64,000 bases of DNA from Reichenbachiella ulvae (GTDB taxonomy: Bacteria > Bacteroidota > Bacteroidia > Cytophagales > Cyclobacteriaceae): assembly GCF_025833875.1 (NCBI RefSeq), contig NZ_JAOYOD010000001.1, positions 434,001 to 498,000 on the forward strand. Direction: 5' to 3'. The notes beneath the pieces were generated by a model. It made no database searches. It saw only the letters and a list, made by a program, of their open reading frames with translations, and was not told the DNA's origin. The position numbers were made by a program, and so were the translations under genes. Shown here in pieces: positions 27,659 to 36,796 of the stretch (positions within the stretch are counted from its first letter, which is position 1; each line of letters opens with the position of its first letter).

Positions 27659-28234
27659 TTAAGAAATGCTGAGCTCGCGCCGAATCCTGCTGAGCGATTC
27701 AGGAGCCATTCCCAGGAAACTCGCAATCATGTGTTGGGGGAGGGACTGCACGATTTTACTTGGGTAGCTGGCTATAAAGTGTTCGTACTTTTCTCTACCC
27801 GTACGTGTTTGCATCAAGTGGGTGCGTTCGATCACGCAGAGGTAAGTTTGTTCCGCAAGATAGCGCCCCAGCTTTTCGAACCGAGGAAATCTATCATAGC
27901 AGTCTTGTAAAGCCTGGTGGCTGAGTGAATACAGCTGGCAATCCTCCATTGCTTCCACGTTTTCTGCAGATGCCGTCTGGGAGATGAAGCTCGCATATGC
28001 GGAAATGAACTGCCCATCGCAGGCAAAGTAGGTGTTCACTTCCTTGCCATTTAGGTAGTGATAGCTGCGCAGCAATCCCTGATCTATGAAAACAATCTGT
28101 CGGGCGATTTGCCCCGTCTTCACAAGAAATTGTTTGGCAGATAGCTGCTGTTGTTTGAGATGTGAACTGAAGTAATCCCACTCATCCGGTGTGATGTCCA
28201 GTACTTCTCTCAGTATTTTCCGGATGGCCTCCAA
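27659..28234 (-). CDS. Crp/Fnr family transcriptional regulator
   Basis: The 191-residue protein has an N-terminal cyclic-nucleotide-binding-like jelly roll (about 25-115; GQIARQIVFIDQGLLRSYHY). The C-terminal helix-turn-helix contains IASFLGMAPESLSRIRREL. It lacks the conserved cAMP-binding arginine-serine pair and the FNR cysteine cluster in any obvious form, like most Bacteroidota members of this superfamily, so the ligand is unknown. Its start abuts the stop of the PhnA-like gene (1 bp), so the two are cotranscribed. Confidence 0.9.
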   Translation of the reverse strand: MEAIRKILREVLDITPDEWDYFSSHLKQQQLSAKQFLVKTGQIARQIVFIDQGLLRSYHYLNGKEVNTYFACDGQFISAYASFISQTASAENVEAMEDCQLYSLSHQALQDCYDRFPRFEKLGRYLAEQTYLCVIERTHLMQTRTGREKYEHFIASYPSKIVQSLPQHMIASFLGMAPESLSRIRRELSIS

Positions 28235-28798
28235 TTAGCTTTTCTTCACGTACTGTGTCAAGATAACGATCTGCTGGCCGTTGACTTTGCCTTCGATGTA
28301 GGTGGCATTGTCTGGATCTAGTGTAATGTTACGAACAGCTGTGCCGCGCTTGGCGGTGAAGTTGGCCCCTTTCACATTCAGGTCCTTGATCAGTACCACA
28401 GAGTCTCCAGCTGATAGCTGAGCGCCGTTGCTGTCGACGTGTTTGATGGCTTCTCCGTCGGACATGCCAGATTTAGCCCAGGCTTCCGTTTCTTCGTCGA
28501 GGAAGAGCATGTCAATTAGGTTTTGTGCCCATCCCTCGTTGTTCAATTGGCGGAGCATGCGCCAGGCCAGCACCTGTACTGCAGGAACTTCACTCCACAT
28601 GCTTTCATTGAGGCAGTGCCAGTGATTGGGGTCGATCTTCTCTGGATTGTCAATTTGCTCGATGCAGATGGTGCAGAGATAAGCATTTTCAGAAATGTCC
28701 TGACCGGATTTTGGAGATACTACATAGGTCTGCAAGTCTATGGGCGCGCTACATAGTTCACACTTGGATCCGCTTCTTTCTTCTAATGCTTCTTTCAT
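28235..28798 (-). CDS. PhnA-domain protein
   Basis: The 187-residue protein has an N-terminal zinc-ribbon-like part (CELCSAP near residue 13; CTIC near 43) and a C-terminal PhnA domain of about 70 residues (LSAGDSVVLIKDLNVKGANF ... RNITLDPDNATYIEGKVNGQ). The family name comes from the E. coli phosphonate locus, but PhnA-domain proteins are widespread and not clearly phosphonate enzymes. The gene heads a run of three minus-strand genes (PhnA, Crp/Fnr, membrane protein) and has a -7 element upstream. Confidence 0.88.
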   Translation of the reverse strand: MKEALEERSGSKCELCSAPIDLQTYVVSPKSGQDISENAYLCTICIEQIDNPEKIDPNHWHCLNESMWSEVPAVQVLAWRMLRQLNNEGWAQNLIDMLFLDEETEAWAKSGMSDGEAIKHVDSNGAQLSAGDSVVLIKDLNVKGANFTAKRGTAVRNITLDPDNATYIEGKVNGQQIVILTQYVKKS

Positions 28799-28820
28799 GT
28801 CTGTTATATTAAATGGGCAG

Positions 28821-28828
28821 CAAAGATA
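28821..28828 (-). promoter_or_regulatory. Candidate -7 element for the PhnA-Crp operon (TATCTTTG on the minus strand)
   Basis: This is an exact TAnnTTTG match, 22 bp upstream of the start codon at 28798. Confidence 0.45.
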
Positions 28829-28877
28829 TCAGTTTCAATAGCGATTTGAAATGACATGAAAGAATTAAGGCTGCTAG

Positions 28878-29039
28878 CTACTCCAAAACTTCAGCATCCA
28901 CATACATGCGATAGCCATGGGGAGGACGTGTCCATTCCTTCTTCTTATCCGTCCGATAGTAGCTTTTTCCTCCACGCAAAGGTTGGTTCGTGACATTGTG
29001 CAAAATACCATTGGCTATTAGCAAAGAGCTAAAAGCCAA
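28878..29039 (-). other. Short frame with protein-like composition, no ATG start
   Basis: The minus-strand frame from TTG 29039 to TAG 28878 encodes 53 residues ending GGKSYYRTDKKKEWTRPPHG and YRMYVDAEVLE. The charged, aromatic-rich composition looks like the end of a real small protein. However, its 5' part runs through a 35-bp palindrome (29008-29042) just after fabF and there is no ATG start. It may be a gene remnant or a leaderless microprotein. Confidence 0.3.
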
Positions 29040-29042
29040 TGG
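29008..29042. repeat. Palindrome downstream of fabF
   Basis: CCATTGGCTATTAGC pairs with GCTAAAAGCCAATGG across an AAAGA loop, with one mismatch. It lies 9 bp after the fabF stop codon. It could act as a processing or termination hairpin, although there is no T-run. Confidence 0.5.
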
Positions 29043-29051
29043 CTAGTATGC

Positions 29052-30302
29052 TTATTTGAACTCCTTGAACACAGCGATTCCGTTGTGCCCACCGAAACCA
29101 AAGGTGTTGCTCATGGCTACTTTGATTTCCTTTTCCTTTGCCTCTTTGATCACAATATCTAAATCATCTCCGATCTCCGGATCGATGCTATCGGTATTGA
29201 TCGTAGGAGGTACGATGTTGTTTCTGATGGCCTGAATGCTCAAAATCGCTTCGACTACCCCAGCGGCTCCTAATAAGTGGCCTGTCATGGATTTGGTTCC
29301 GCTGATGGAAGCATTGTTGGTATGACCATCCATCAACCTGCGAATGGCAGCAGGCTCGCTGATGTCACCGACCGGAGTAGAGGTAGAGTGAGTGTTGATA
29401 TAGTCTACTTCCGATGGGTTGATTTTTCCTTCATTGAGTGCCAACTGCATGGCCTTGTAGGCACCCAGTCCTTCTGGATGGGTAGCAGTCATATGGTAGG
29501 CATCGTTGGTCATAGACGAGCCAGCCAGCTCAGCATAGATGTGCGCTCCGCGTGCTTTGGCATGTTCATAATCTTCCAATACCAGCGCACCGCCACCTTC
29601 GCCCATCACGAACCCGTCCCGGTCTGGATCGTAAGGACGAGAAGCCGTTGCTGGAGAGTCGTTTCTAGTAGAAAGTGCCTTCATGGCAGAGAATCCACCA
29701 ATTGAAGCTTCAGTCACACCTGCTTCTGACCCTCCTGTAATGATGATTTTAGCTTTGCCCAACTTGATGTAATTGAAGGCGTCCATGATAGACGTATTGG
29801 AGGTCGCACAGGCGGACACTGCTGAGTAATTGATGCCCATATAACCGTACTTAAGTGCGATCATACCACCTGCCATATTGGATAGCATCTTTGGGATCAG
29901 AAAAGGATTGAATCGTGGGTCATAATCTCTGGCCGTATAGCTTTGAACTTCCTTTTCCAGGGTTTCGAGTCCTCCCTGACCGGTACCCCAGATCACGCCT
30001 ACATCGAAAGGATCCATCTTGTCAAATTCGAATCCTGAATCTTCGATGGCTTGTGCAGCTACGTCGATTCCATATTGGGCATATAGGTCGGTTCTTTTGA
30101 TTTCGTTTCTGTCTAGTCTCAACTTAGGATCAAAGCCCTTTACCTCGCATGCGAATTGGGTTTTGAATTTTTCGGGATTGAAATGGGTGATGCGTCCTGC
30201 ACCACTTGTGCCTTTTACTGCGTTTTCCCAAAAGGTTTTGACATCATTTCCTAGGGGCGTGACGGCACCCATTCCTGTTACAACTACTCTTCTCTCTGAC
30301 AT
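29052..30302 (-). CDS. fabF: Beta-ketoacyl-ACP synthase II
   Basis: The 416-residue enzyme elongates acyl-ACP with malonyl-ACP in fatty acid synthesis. The catalytic triad is visible: Cys165 in SACATSNT, His in NTHSTSTPVGD near 305, and His in GTKSMTGHLLGAAG near 342. The C-terminal GFGGHNG is standard. Unlike the usual Bacteroidota arrangement, no acpP or rnc is adjacent, so this may be a second, stand-alone copy. The start is supported by VVVTGMGAVTPLG. Confidence 0.96.
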   Translation of the reverse strand: MSERRVVVTGMGAVTPLGNDVKTFWENAVKGTSGAGRITHFNPEKFKTQFACEVKGFDPKLRLDRNEIKRTDLYAQYGIDVAAQAIEDSGFEFDKMDPFDVGVIWGTGQGGLETLEKEVQSYTARDYDPRFNPFLIPKMLSNMAGGMIALKYGYMGINYSAVSACATSNTSIMDAFNYIKLGKAKIIITGGSEAGVTEASIGGFSAMKALSTRNDSPATASRPYDPDRDGFVMGEGGGALVLEDYEHAKARGAHIYAELAGSSMTNDAYHMTATHPEGLGAYKAMQLALNEGKINPSEVDYINTHSTSTPVGDISEPAAIRRLMDGHTNNASISGTKSMTGHLLGAAGVVEAILSIQAIRNNIVPPTINTDSIDPEIGDDLDIVIKEAKEKEIKVAMSNTFGFGGHNGIAVFKEFK

Positions 30303-30373
30303 GTGCTATTTGTTTAGGGCCGATGCTTTGATGTTCAGCGGTTCGCATTCTGGCCTTTCCAAAATTTCGGCTG

Positions 30374-30381
30374 CAAACATA
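30374..30381 (-). promoter_or_regulatory. Candidate -7 element for fabF (TATGTTTG on the minus strand)
   Basis: This is an exact TAnnTTTG match, 71 bp upstream of the fabF start codon. Confidence 0.4.
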
Positions 30382-30539
30382 GTGTCTTTTGAAGTTAATG
30401 GTTAATGGGAGATTGACTAATTAGTAGAGACAACAAGTCATTCCATCTTTTCATCTTCTTTTTACTTTATGATCCCTCGGTAATTTTCCTAAAAGTTTGA
30501 GATTTTGAGGTAAAGCCTGTGTTTGACGGCTAGGCTTGC

Positions 30540-30547
30540 TAGATTTG
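30540..30547 (+). promoter_or_regulatory. Candidate -7 element for the SulP gene (TAGATTTG)
   Basis: This is an exact TAnnTTTG match, 32 bp before the start. A TTTG lies 14 bp upstream (30522-30525), closer than the usual spacing. Confidence 0.45.
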
Positions 30548-30579
30548 CGGCTTGTTTTTAGCAAACGCACACAAATAAG

Positions 30580-32163
30580 ATGATGAATTTGATCAAAAAA
30601 TTAACTCACAACCCAAAAAATGATATTCTTTCTGGGATCACCGTAGCGCTCGCGCTGGTACCTGAGGCAGTGGCATTCGCCTTTGTAGCAGGGATAGATC
30701 CGCTGATAGGACTCTATGGGGCATTTATGGTCGGACTGGTTACAGCTCTTTTCGGTGGTAGACCAGGTATGATCTCAGGAGCGACTGGCGCTCTCGCGGT
30801 AGTGATGGTTTCGCTGGTCAAAGAAGGTAATGAAATGATGCCGGGCGTAGAAAATGCCGGTGTTCAGTACCTATTTGCAACACTTATTGTGATGGGCTTA
30901 CTGCAGATTTTAGCAGGGGTGTTCAAGCTCGGTAAGTTCGTGCGTTTGATTCCTCATCCTGTGATGCTTGGATTCGTCAATGGTCTGGCGATCGTGATTT
31001 TTCTCTCTCAGTTAGGGATGTTCAAGAGCGGAGGAGAGTGGTTGGAAATGTCTGATCTCATGGTAATGCTCGGTTTGGTGGCACTGACCATGGCGATCAT
31101 GTACGGATTACCAAAACTAACGGACAAGATTCCTTCAGGACTGGCAGCCATTCTTGTGGTTTCGTTGATCGTAATTTTTGGAGGTATAGATACAGCTACA
31201 GTTCAGTCTTTTGTACAGGCGAGCGGTGGAGAAGGAATAGAAGGTGGTCTGCCTTCTTTCATGGTTCCACAGATACCCTTGACCTGGGCAACCTTGAAAT
31301 TTATCTTTCCTTATGCGGCGATCCTGGCGGCAATTGGGTTGATTGAGTCTCTGATGACTCTGACGCTCGTAGACGAGATCACAGAGACCCGTGGCAGCAG
31401 TAATCGTGAGTGTGTGGCTCAGGGTGGTGCCAATATCCTCAATGGCTTCTTTGGAGGTATGGGGGGCTGTGCGATGATCGGTCAGTCCATGATCAATGTC
31501 AATTCTGGCGGTAGAGGTCGATTGTCTGGTATCGTTGCAGCACTGATGTTGTTGTCGTTTATTTTATTCCTTTCTCCCTACATCGAGCAGATTCCTATTG
31601 CTGCATTGGTAGGGGTAATGTTTATGGTTGTGATCGGAACTTTTGCCTGGTCCAGTTTCCGTATCATGCACAAGATTCCTTTTGCAGATGCATTTGTTTT
31701 GGTGCTGGTATCGGGTGTGACTGTGGTTTTTGACCTTGCCATAGCCGTGATCTGTGGGGTGATTGTATCTGCTTTGGTGTTTGCCTGGCAAAATGCCACT
31801 AAGATCCGTGCTCGTAAGACTATGAAAGAGGATGGAACGAAGGTGTACGAAATTTGGGGACCTTTATTTTTTGGTTCGGTGACAGCTTTTAATTCTAAAT
31901 TCACCTTGAAAGAAGATCCAGATCAAGTAGAGATTGATTTTATCGATTCGAAAGTGTCTGACCACTCAGGCGTAGAGGCTATCCGTAGCATTGTGAATAA
32001 GTATGAAGAAGCTGGGAAAACGGTAAAGTTGAAACACTTGAGTTCTGACTGCAAGAGCATCTTGATGAAAGCGAATCCTAAGTTTGATGAAATCATCCTG
32101 ACGGATATAGATGATCCAAGATATTATGTAATGTCAGATATGGCAGTTCATGACGCTGAATAA
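30580..32163 (+). CDS. SulP family anion transporter with STAS domain
   Basis: The 527-residue inner membrane protein has about 12-14 helices. It opens NDILSGITVALALVPEAVAFAF, the SulP signature, and has NGLAIVIFLSQL near 130 and the QGGANILNGFFGGMGGCAMIGQ-type segment near 285-300. A C-terminal STAS domain covers about 425-515. The family moves sulfate, bicarbonate or other anions; this subgroup in marine bacteria is often bicarbonate-like, but the substrate is not decided by sequence. Two start ATGs are adjacent (30580 and 30583). A terminator follows directly. Confidence 0.93.
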   Translation: MMNLIKKLTHNPKNDILSGITVALALVPEAVAFAFVAGIDPLIGLYGAFMVGLVTALFGGRPGMISGATGALAVVMVSLVKEGNEMMPGVENAGVQYLFATLIVMGLLQILAGVFKLGKFVRLIPHPVMLGFVNGLAIVIFLSQLGMFKSGGEWLEMSDLMVMLGLVALTMAIMYGLPKLTDKIPSGLAAILVVSLIVIFGGIDTATVQSFVQASGGEGIEGGLPSFMVPQIPLTWATLKFIFPYAAILAAIGLIESLMTLTLVDEITETRGSSNRECVAQGGANILNGFFGGMGGCAMIGQSMINVNSGGRGRLSGIVAALMLLSFILFLSPYIEQIPIAALVGVMFMVVIGTFAWSSFRIMHKIPFADAFVLVLVSGVTVVFDLAIAVICGVIVSALVFAWQNATKIRARKTMKEDGTKVYEIWGPLFFGSVTAFNSKFTLKEDPDQVEIDFIDSKVSDHSGVEAIRSIVNKYEEAGKTVKLKHLSSDCKSILMKANPKFDEIILTDIDDPRYYVMSDMAVHDAE

Positions 32164-32183
32164 GAGATAAAGTATTGAAATCG

Positions 32184-32221
32184 AAAAAGGGGTGTGACTG
32201 TTTGGTTACACCCCTTTTTTA
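32184..32221 (+). terminator. Intrinsic terminator after the SulP gene
   Basis: AAAGGGGTGT pairs with ACACCCCTTT and is followed by a T-run, 20 bp after the stop. Confidence 0.9.
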
Positions 32222-32351
32222 TGCAATGATAGAATCCGCTATGATCAATATTTTTAGTTGTAATGGTGCCTGGGCACTTACATTTTTACTGAACTAATTA
32301 ATATAGAAGAAATTGTTATGGAGTTAATTGAGATAGGCTCAGGAGCCAGAC

Positions 32352-32855
32352 TTACTCAATCTCCCTCTTCTCCATGATGATTTTTTCTTCCTCCTCACTA
32401 AGGCCTAATTCGTCTATAATTAGGTTAAGAGTCGGGCGACTGAGGGATAGAAGGATCATAGAGGCTACATAAGCCATGATGAATAGTCCACTACCCGTTA
32501 GATAAAGCATCATAGTGCATACGGCACCTATACCTGTATATATAGCAAACCTGCGAGAGAGAAGCTGCTGAAAGGCGTCTAATTTGTTTCGCAAGCCTTC
32601 CACTGATTTGGCTGCCTTTTTATCTTCTTTAAAGTTCTGCTGCGATCGCCACATGATCCATCCCAGCGCGATGACCACTGGCAATGAGATTACCCAATGT
32701 TTCCATTCGTCAATGGGCATGGAGACCAAATCGCCGCTGTGTTTCTCGAGGACCAAATAGCCAAAGGGTAGGAGTGTGATAGCCACACTGAGGTTGAAGA
32801 GCGTATATATCTTGTTATAGTACTCTTCTCCGTTTTTGTATTTTTTTTTTGCCAA
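32352..32855 (-). CDS. Hypothetical membrane protein with four helices
   Basis: The 167-residue protein has hydrophobic segments near 18-35, 50-66, 98-116 and 118-136. The second and third are separated by a charged, helical cytoplasmic loop (QQNFKEDKKAAKSVEGL...). It ends in an acidic coil, SEEEEKIIMEKREIE. I do not recognise the family. It begins 3 bp after the glycerophosphodiesterase stop codon on the same strand, so the two are an operon. Confidence 0.75.
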   Translation of the reverse strand: MAKKKYKNGEEYYNKIYTLFNLSVAITLLPFGYLVLEKHSGDLVSMPIDEWKHWVISLPVVIALGWIMWRSQQNFKEDKKAAKSVEGLRNKLDAFQQLLSRRFAIYTGIGAVCTMMLYLTGSGLFIMAYVASMILLSLSRPTLNLIIDELGLSEEEEKIIMEKREIE

Positions 32856-32858
32856 GGT

Positions 32859-33791
32859 TTAATTTTCGTCTTGGTTTCTGATTTTGTCCAGTTGTTCGAG
32901 TTCTTTGCGAATCTCAACCATTCGGTCAGGGTAGTCAGTGATGATTCCATCCACGCCCATGTTCAGCATTTTGATCATGTCTTCACGTTCGTTGACTACA
33001 TAGGTAAACACCTTGTATCCTCTGGCCTTGAACCTGAATAATCTACGCTGAGACAGGGTGGTATAGTGTGGATTGATCGTGCTGTAAAACTCATGCTTTT
33101 CGCGGTGATCGGTGAAACTTTTGGCATTGATATAGAAGGCCAGTAGATGCGTTTCATCTTCACCCATCATGATTTTTTTGAGTTGTACAGTAGAGTCAGC
33201 TTCATAGGCCTCTTCCAGATATGCTTCGTCATAGGCTTGAACGATGGCCCAATCCTTGGCCTCATATTCATCGATTATCTCAATGACTCGTTTGGCAAAC
33301 CCTTCATAGAATTCATGTCCCTTAGATTTGATATCAATCACACACTCCATTTTGCCATGGATCAGCTCGAGGGTTTCTTGTAGGGTGGGTACTTTTTCAC
33401 CTCTATACTGTTCGTGATCTCCAAACCAGGAGCCTGCATCCAGCTGCTTGATTTCCTCCAATGTGAATTTGTGGATTTTGCCAGTGCCATTGGTGGTACG
33501 GTCCACGTCTTCGTCGTGAAAAACTACTACTTCTCCATCTTTGGTATAGTGTACATCGATTTCCACCATGTCCGCTCCCATATCCATGGCTTTTTGAAAA
33601 GCAGCCAGGGTATTTTCTGGAGCCACTCCAGAGGCACCTTTGTGTCCCACGATTTTAAAGTTCCTTTTTTTGATATCCTCTATGTCATCACTCACGATAT
33701 ATCTCTGGTAAAACCAAGGTTCGTAAAGCCACATCAGGGCGAGGAATAACATCATTGGGAGGGCATACCAGATAAAGTTGCGACTATTCAT
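32859..33791 (-). CDS. Glycerophosphodiester phosphodiesterase (GDPD), membrane-anchored
   Basis: The 310-residue protein has one N-terminal membrane helix (about 6-22) and then a GDPD TIM barrel. The catalytic site is clear: VGHKGASGVAPENTLAAF near residue 48 (His, Arg-equivalent Lys, Glu) and VEIDVHYTKDGEVVVFHD near 82 (Glu, Asp, His). It cleaves glycerophosphodiesters to glycerol-3-phosphate and an alcohol, probably on the periplasmic face. It heads a two-gene unit. Confidence 0.93.
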   Translation of the reverse strand: MNSRNFIWYALPMMLFLALMWLYEPWFYQRYIVSDDIEDIKKRNFKIVGHKGASGVAPENTLAAFQKAMDMGADMVEIDVHYTKDGEVVVFHDEDVDRTTNGTGKIHKFTLEEIKQLDAGSWFGDHEQYRGEKVPTLQETLELIHGKMECVIDIKSKGHEFYEGFAKRVIEIIDEYEAKDWAIVQAYDEAYLEEAYEADSTVQLKKIMMGEDETHLLAFYINAKSFTDHREKHEFYSTINPHYTTLSQRRLFRFKARGYKVFTYVVNEREDMIKMLNMGVDGIITDYPDRMVEIRKELEQLDKIRNQDEN

Positions 33792-33947
33792 ATGTTGCTT
33801 CTATGGATGAAAATTTTCGGCTTAAAAATACAACAACAATGCTAACATAAAAAATGCGGTTTGCATGTTGAACGACAGTCTGTTTTAGGGCGGTTTTATT
33901 AATTTACCGGTCGTCTAAAAACTGACTTTCGATTAACATCCGCAAAA

Positions 33948-36731
33948 ATGATAAAAACGTGTCGGGCTTTCACTTCAGCTGTTGGGATTTTTTTGTTCAT
34001 CTTGGTCTTTTCTTGCACTGCTCCCGAAACGCAAGAGGAAGTAAGCATAGAAGCACCTCATGCCATTGGGAGCAAAGAAAATCCTCAGGCTCGATTGGAA
34101 TTTGAGATGATGCAGCTGGTAGATCCTGCCACAGGTAGATTGCCTATCAATATCAACCATGATCAATTGGCCTATGCAGCCAGGATGCAATCAGAGCAGC
34201 CTCAGGCTCGTCGACTGACTCAGGACTGGAATGCCAAGGGGCCAGCCAATGTAGGAGGTAGAACCAGAGCATTGGCAGTCGATGTGACCGATGAAGATGT
34301 TTTGCTGGCAGGAGGTGTATCGGGAGGCATGTACCGATCTACAGATCAGGGCAATTCCTGGACAAGGACTACCCATCCTTCCATATTAAATAGCATCAGT
34401 TGTATAACACAAGACAAAAGACCCGGTCATGAAAACGTTTGGTACTATGGCACAGGAGAGTTGCGAGGCAATTCGCCGAGAGCCACAGGTGCACCCTATA
34501 GGGGAGATGGGATATACAAATCTACAGATGGTGGGTTGTCATGGGATATCCTTCCTTCTACGAGCAATAACAGACTGACAGATTTTGAAAGCCCTTTCAA
34601 TTATGTCTGGAGCATAGAGGTAGATCCCAATGGTGTGATCTATGCTGCACTCTATGGATGCGTGGTGAAGTCAGAAGATGATGGAGTGAGCTGGGAGGTA
34701 GTTTTGGGGCCGGATTTACTGAATCCACAAAGTCTGGACCCACCAATCACCGACCTGAATGATTCTGAAGCCCCCTTTTATACCAGTTTGCTTCAGACCC
34801 CATCGGGTACATTATACGCAGCCTTAAGTGCGTTTACTTCTCTGGGCTATCGGCAGGCATATGCAGGCATCTACCAAAGAGAGTCCCCTAACAACTGGGT
34901 TGATATAACTCCCACCCAATGGTCAGATGGACATGATCGTACTGTTATGGCCTATGCACCTACGGATGAGGAGGTCATTTACACTTTGAGTGATGGAAGA
35001 GATCTGGAGCTGTGGAAACGAAAAAATAACCTATGGCAGAATCGATCGATGAATTTGCCTGGGCTTCAGGATACTTTGCCTTCCTTAGATACGCAAGAGT
35101 CTTACAATATGGTGATCAAGGTTCATCCAGAAAATGAGAACGTGGTTTTCGCTGGAGGGACCAATCTCTATCGGTCATCTGATGGATTTGCTACTTCCAA
35201 TAATTCTCGATGGATTGGAGGCTATAATCCAGGACCTGAAGAGGGGAATTTGTATCCTGGACATCACCCAGATCAGCATGAACTCGTGTTTCTACCTTCT
35301 GATCCGAATACTATGTTTTCGGCCAACGACGGTGGGGTTCGGCTTACCAGAGACAATCTTGCGGATAAGGTCAGCTGGACAGCTAAAAATGAGGGCTATG
35401 TCACTTCCCAGTTTTATACAATTGCATTGAGTCAGCAGGAGGGGAGTTTGAAAGCACTGGGTGGCATGCAGGATAATGGCACCTATCTCAAGATTTTGGG
35501 TAGTGACAATTCCACCTGGAGGTACCTTTTGGGTGGTGATGGTTCATATGTAGCGACTACTCCCAACGATACCTATTGGTATGCTTCTTTTCAATCGGGG
35601 AGTACTTTTCGTCTATCGCTCAACAATAGCAACGAACTGGTTTCATTTGCTGAGGTAGATCCGGTAGGTGGAGAAGGCTATTTGTTCATTAATCCATTTG
35701 TTTTAGATCCGAACAACTTCAACCGTATGTATATGGCCGGAGGAAATGTAATATGGAGAAATGACAATCTTTCACAGGTCCCTTCTGGAAAACAACAACC
35801 TACGCCGATCAACTGGTCTAAGATTGAAAGTACCGAAAGTGAAGTAGGTGCCGTTTCGGCCATGGCGATTTCCACACGTCCTGGTCATGTGCTCTACTGG
35901 GGCACAAGCTATGGAGCGGTTTTTAAGACCATCTATGCCAATACAGATAGCGCAGAGACCTTCTTTCTGTTTCAACATGTGGTAACTGATGAAGGGGGAA
36001 ATCCATCCAGTGGTTATATCTCCAATGTTTCTGTGAACCCGTCCAATGCAGACCAGGTTTTATTTTCATATGCCAACTACCATTTTCCAAGTTTGTTTTA
36101 TTCGGAAGATGGTGGGGCGACCTTTACAGATGTAGGGGGCAATCTAGAGGAAAATCCAGATGGCAGTGGGAGCGGTCCTAGTGTTCGTTGGAATCAGATC
36201 ATACCTTTAGCAGATGGCAGTTCGATGTATTTTACTGCGACCAGTACGGGGTTATACAGTACAAGGGAGCTAAATGGTGCTTCGACTGTTTGGGTCAAGG
36301 AGGGAGACGAGACCATTGGTAATTCGGTGATTAGAATGATGGATTATCGCTCTTCTGATGGGACTTTTATTGTAGCTACTCATGGCAATGGGGTGTTTGA
36401 GACGACCATAGAAACACCCGAGTCGGTGCTTCCCGAATCTGGAGATGTATCGGGTTTGCAGATTGTCAAGGGGTACCCGAACCCATTTGAGGAAACCATC
36501 AAAATTCAATTCAAAATTCCTGAAGAAGATCGTGTGGTTGTTCATGTGTTGAATAGCTCGGGTCAACTAATCAAATCAATTTTGGATTCAAGACAATTTG
36601 CTGGCGATGTGCAAGTTAGCTGGGATGGGACTAATGTGGTGGGAGGCCCGGTGGACGATGGCTTGTATTTCTATCGCATCTACTATCAGGGCAAAATGAA
36701 ATCCGGAAAAATGCTTTATTTCAAAAAATGA
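33948..36731 (+). CDS. Exported sortilin/BNR-type beta-propeller protein with T9SS type A sorting domain
   Basis: The protein has 927 residues. The N terminus ends FILVFSCTAPE, readable as a lipoprotein-type signal. Residues 95-800 carry BNR/VPS10-like repeats (GGVSGGMYRSTDQGNSWTR, GIYKSTDGGLSWD, LFYSEDGGATFTD). The C-terminal 85 residues are a T9SS type A domain (GYPNPFEETIKIQFKIP ... DDGLYFYRIYYQGKMKSGKM). Proteins of this type are secreted through the type IX system and may be proteins or glycan binders of the cell surface. A lipobox together with a T9SS tail is unusual. Confidence 0.9.
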   Translation: MIKTCRAFTSAVGIFLFILVFSCTAPETQEEVSIEAPHAIGSKENPQARLEFEMMQLVDPATGRLPININHDQLAYAARMQSEQPQARRLTQDWNAKGPANVGGRTRALAVDVTDEDVLLAGGVSGGMYRSTDQGNSWTRTTHPSILNSISCITQDKRPGHENVWYYGTGELRGNSPRATGAPYRGDGIYKSTDGGLSWDILPSTSNNRLTDFESPFNYVWSIEVDPNGVIYAALYGCVVKSEDDGVSWEVVLGPDLLNPQSLDPPITDLNDSEAPFYTSLLQTPSGTLYAALSAFTSLGYRQAYAGIYQRESPNNWVDITPTQWSDGHDRTVMAYAPTDEEVIYTLSDGRDLELWKRKNNLWQNRSMNLPGLQDTLPSLDTQESYNMVIKVHPENENVVFAGGTNLYRSSDGFATSNNSRWIGGYNPGPEEGNLYPGHHPDQHELVFLPSDPNTMFSANDGGVRLTRDNLADKVSWTAKNEGYVTSQFYTIALSQQEGSLKALGGMQDNGTYLKILGSDNSTWRYLLGGDGSYVATTPNDTYWYASFQSGSTFRLSLNNSNELVSFAEVDPVGGEGYLFINPFVLDPNNFNRMYMAGGNVIWRNDNLSQVPSGKQQPTPINWSKIESTESEVGAVSAMAISTRPGHVLYWGTSYGAVFKTIYANTDSAETFFLFQHVVTDEGGNPSSGYISNVSVNPSNADQVLFSYANYHFPSLFYSEDGGATFTDVGGNLEENPDGSGSGPSVRWNQIIPLADGSSMYFTATSTGLYSTRELNGASTVWVKEGDETIGNSVIRMMDYRSSDGTFIVATHGNGVFETTIETPESVLPESGDVSGLQIVKGYPNPFEETIKIQFKIPEEDRVVVHVLNSSGQLIKSILDSRQFAGDVQVSWDGTNVVGGPVDDGLYFYRIYYQGKMKSGKMLYFKK

Positions 36732-36796
36732 ATCAATGTGGTAAACCTTTGATGTTTTTCACGTAATAGTATTTTTCATTAACTCAATTCTGATCT

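Noticed and set aside
32222..32351. Small peptide gene after the SulP terminator (23 codons from ATG 32227)
   Set aside because: It is too short, has no terminator or promoter of its own, and shows no protein-like bias.
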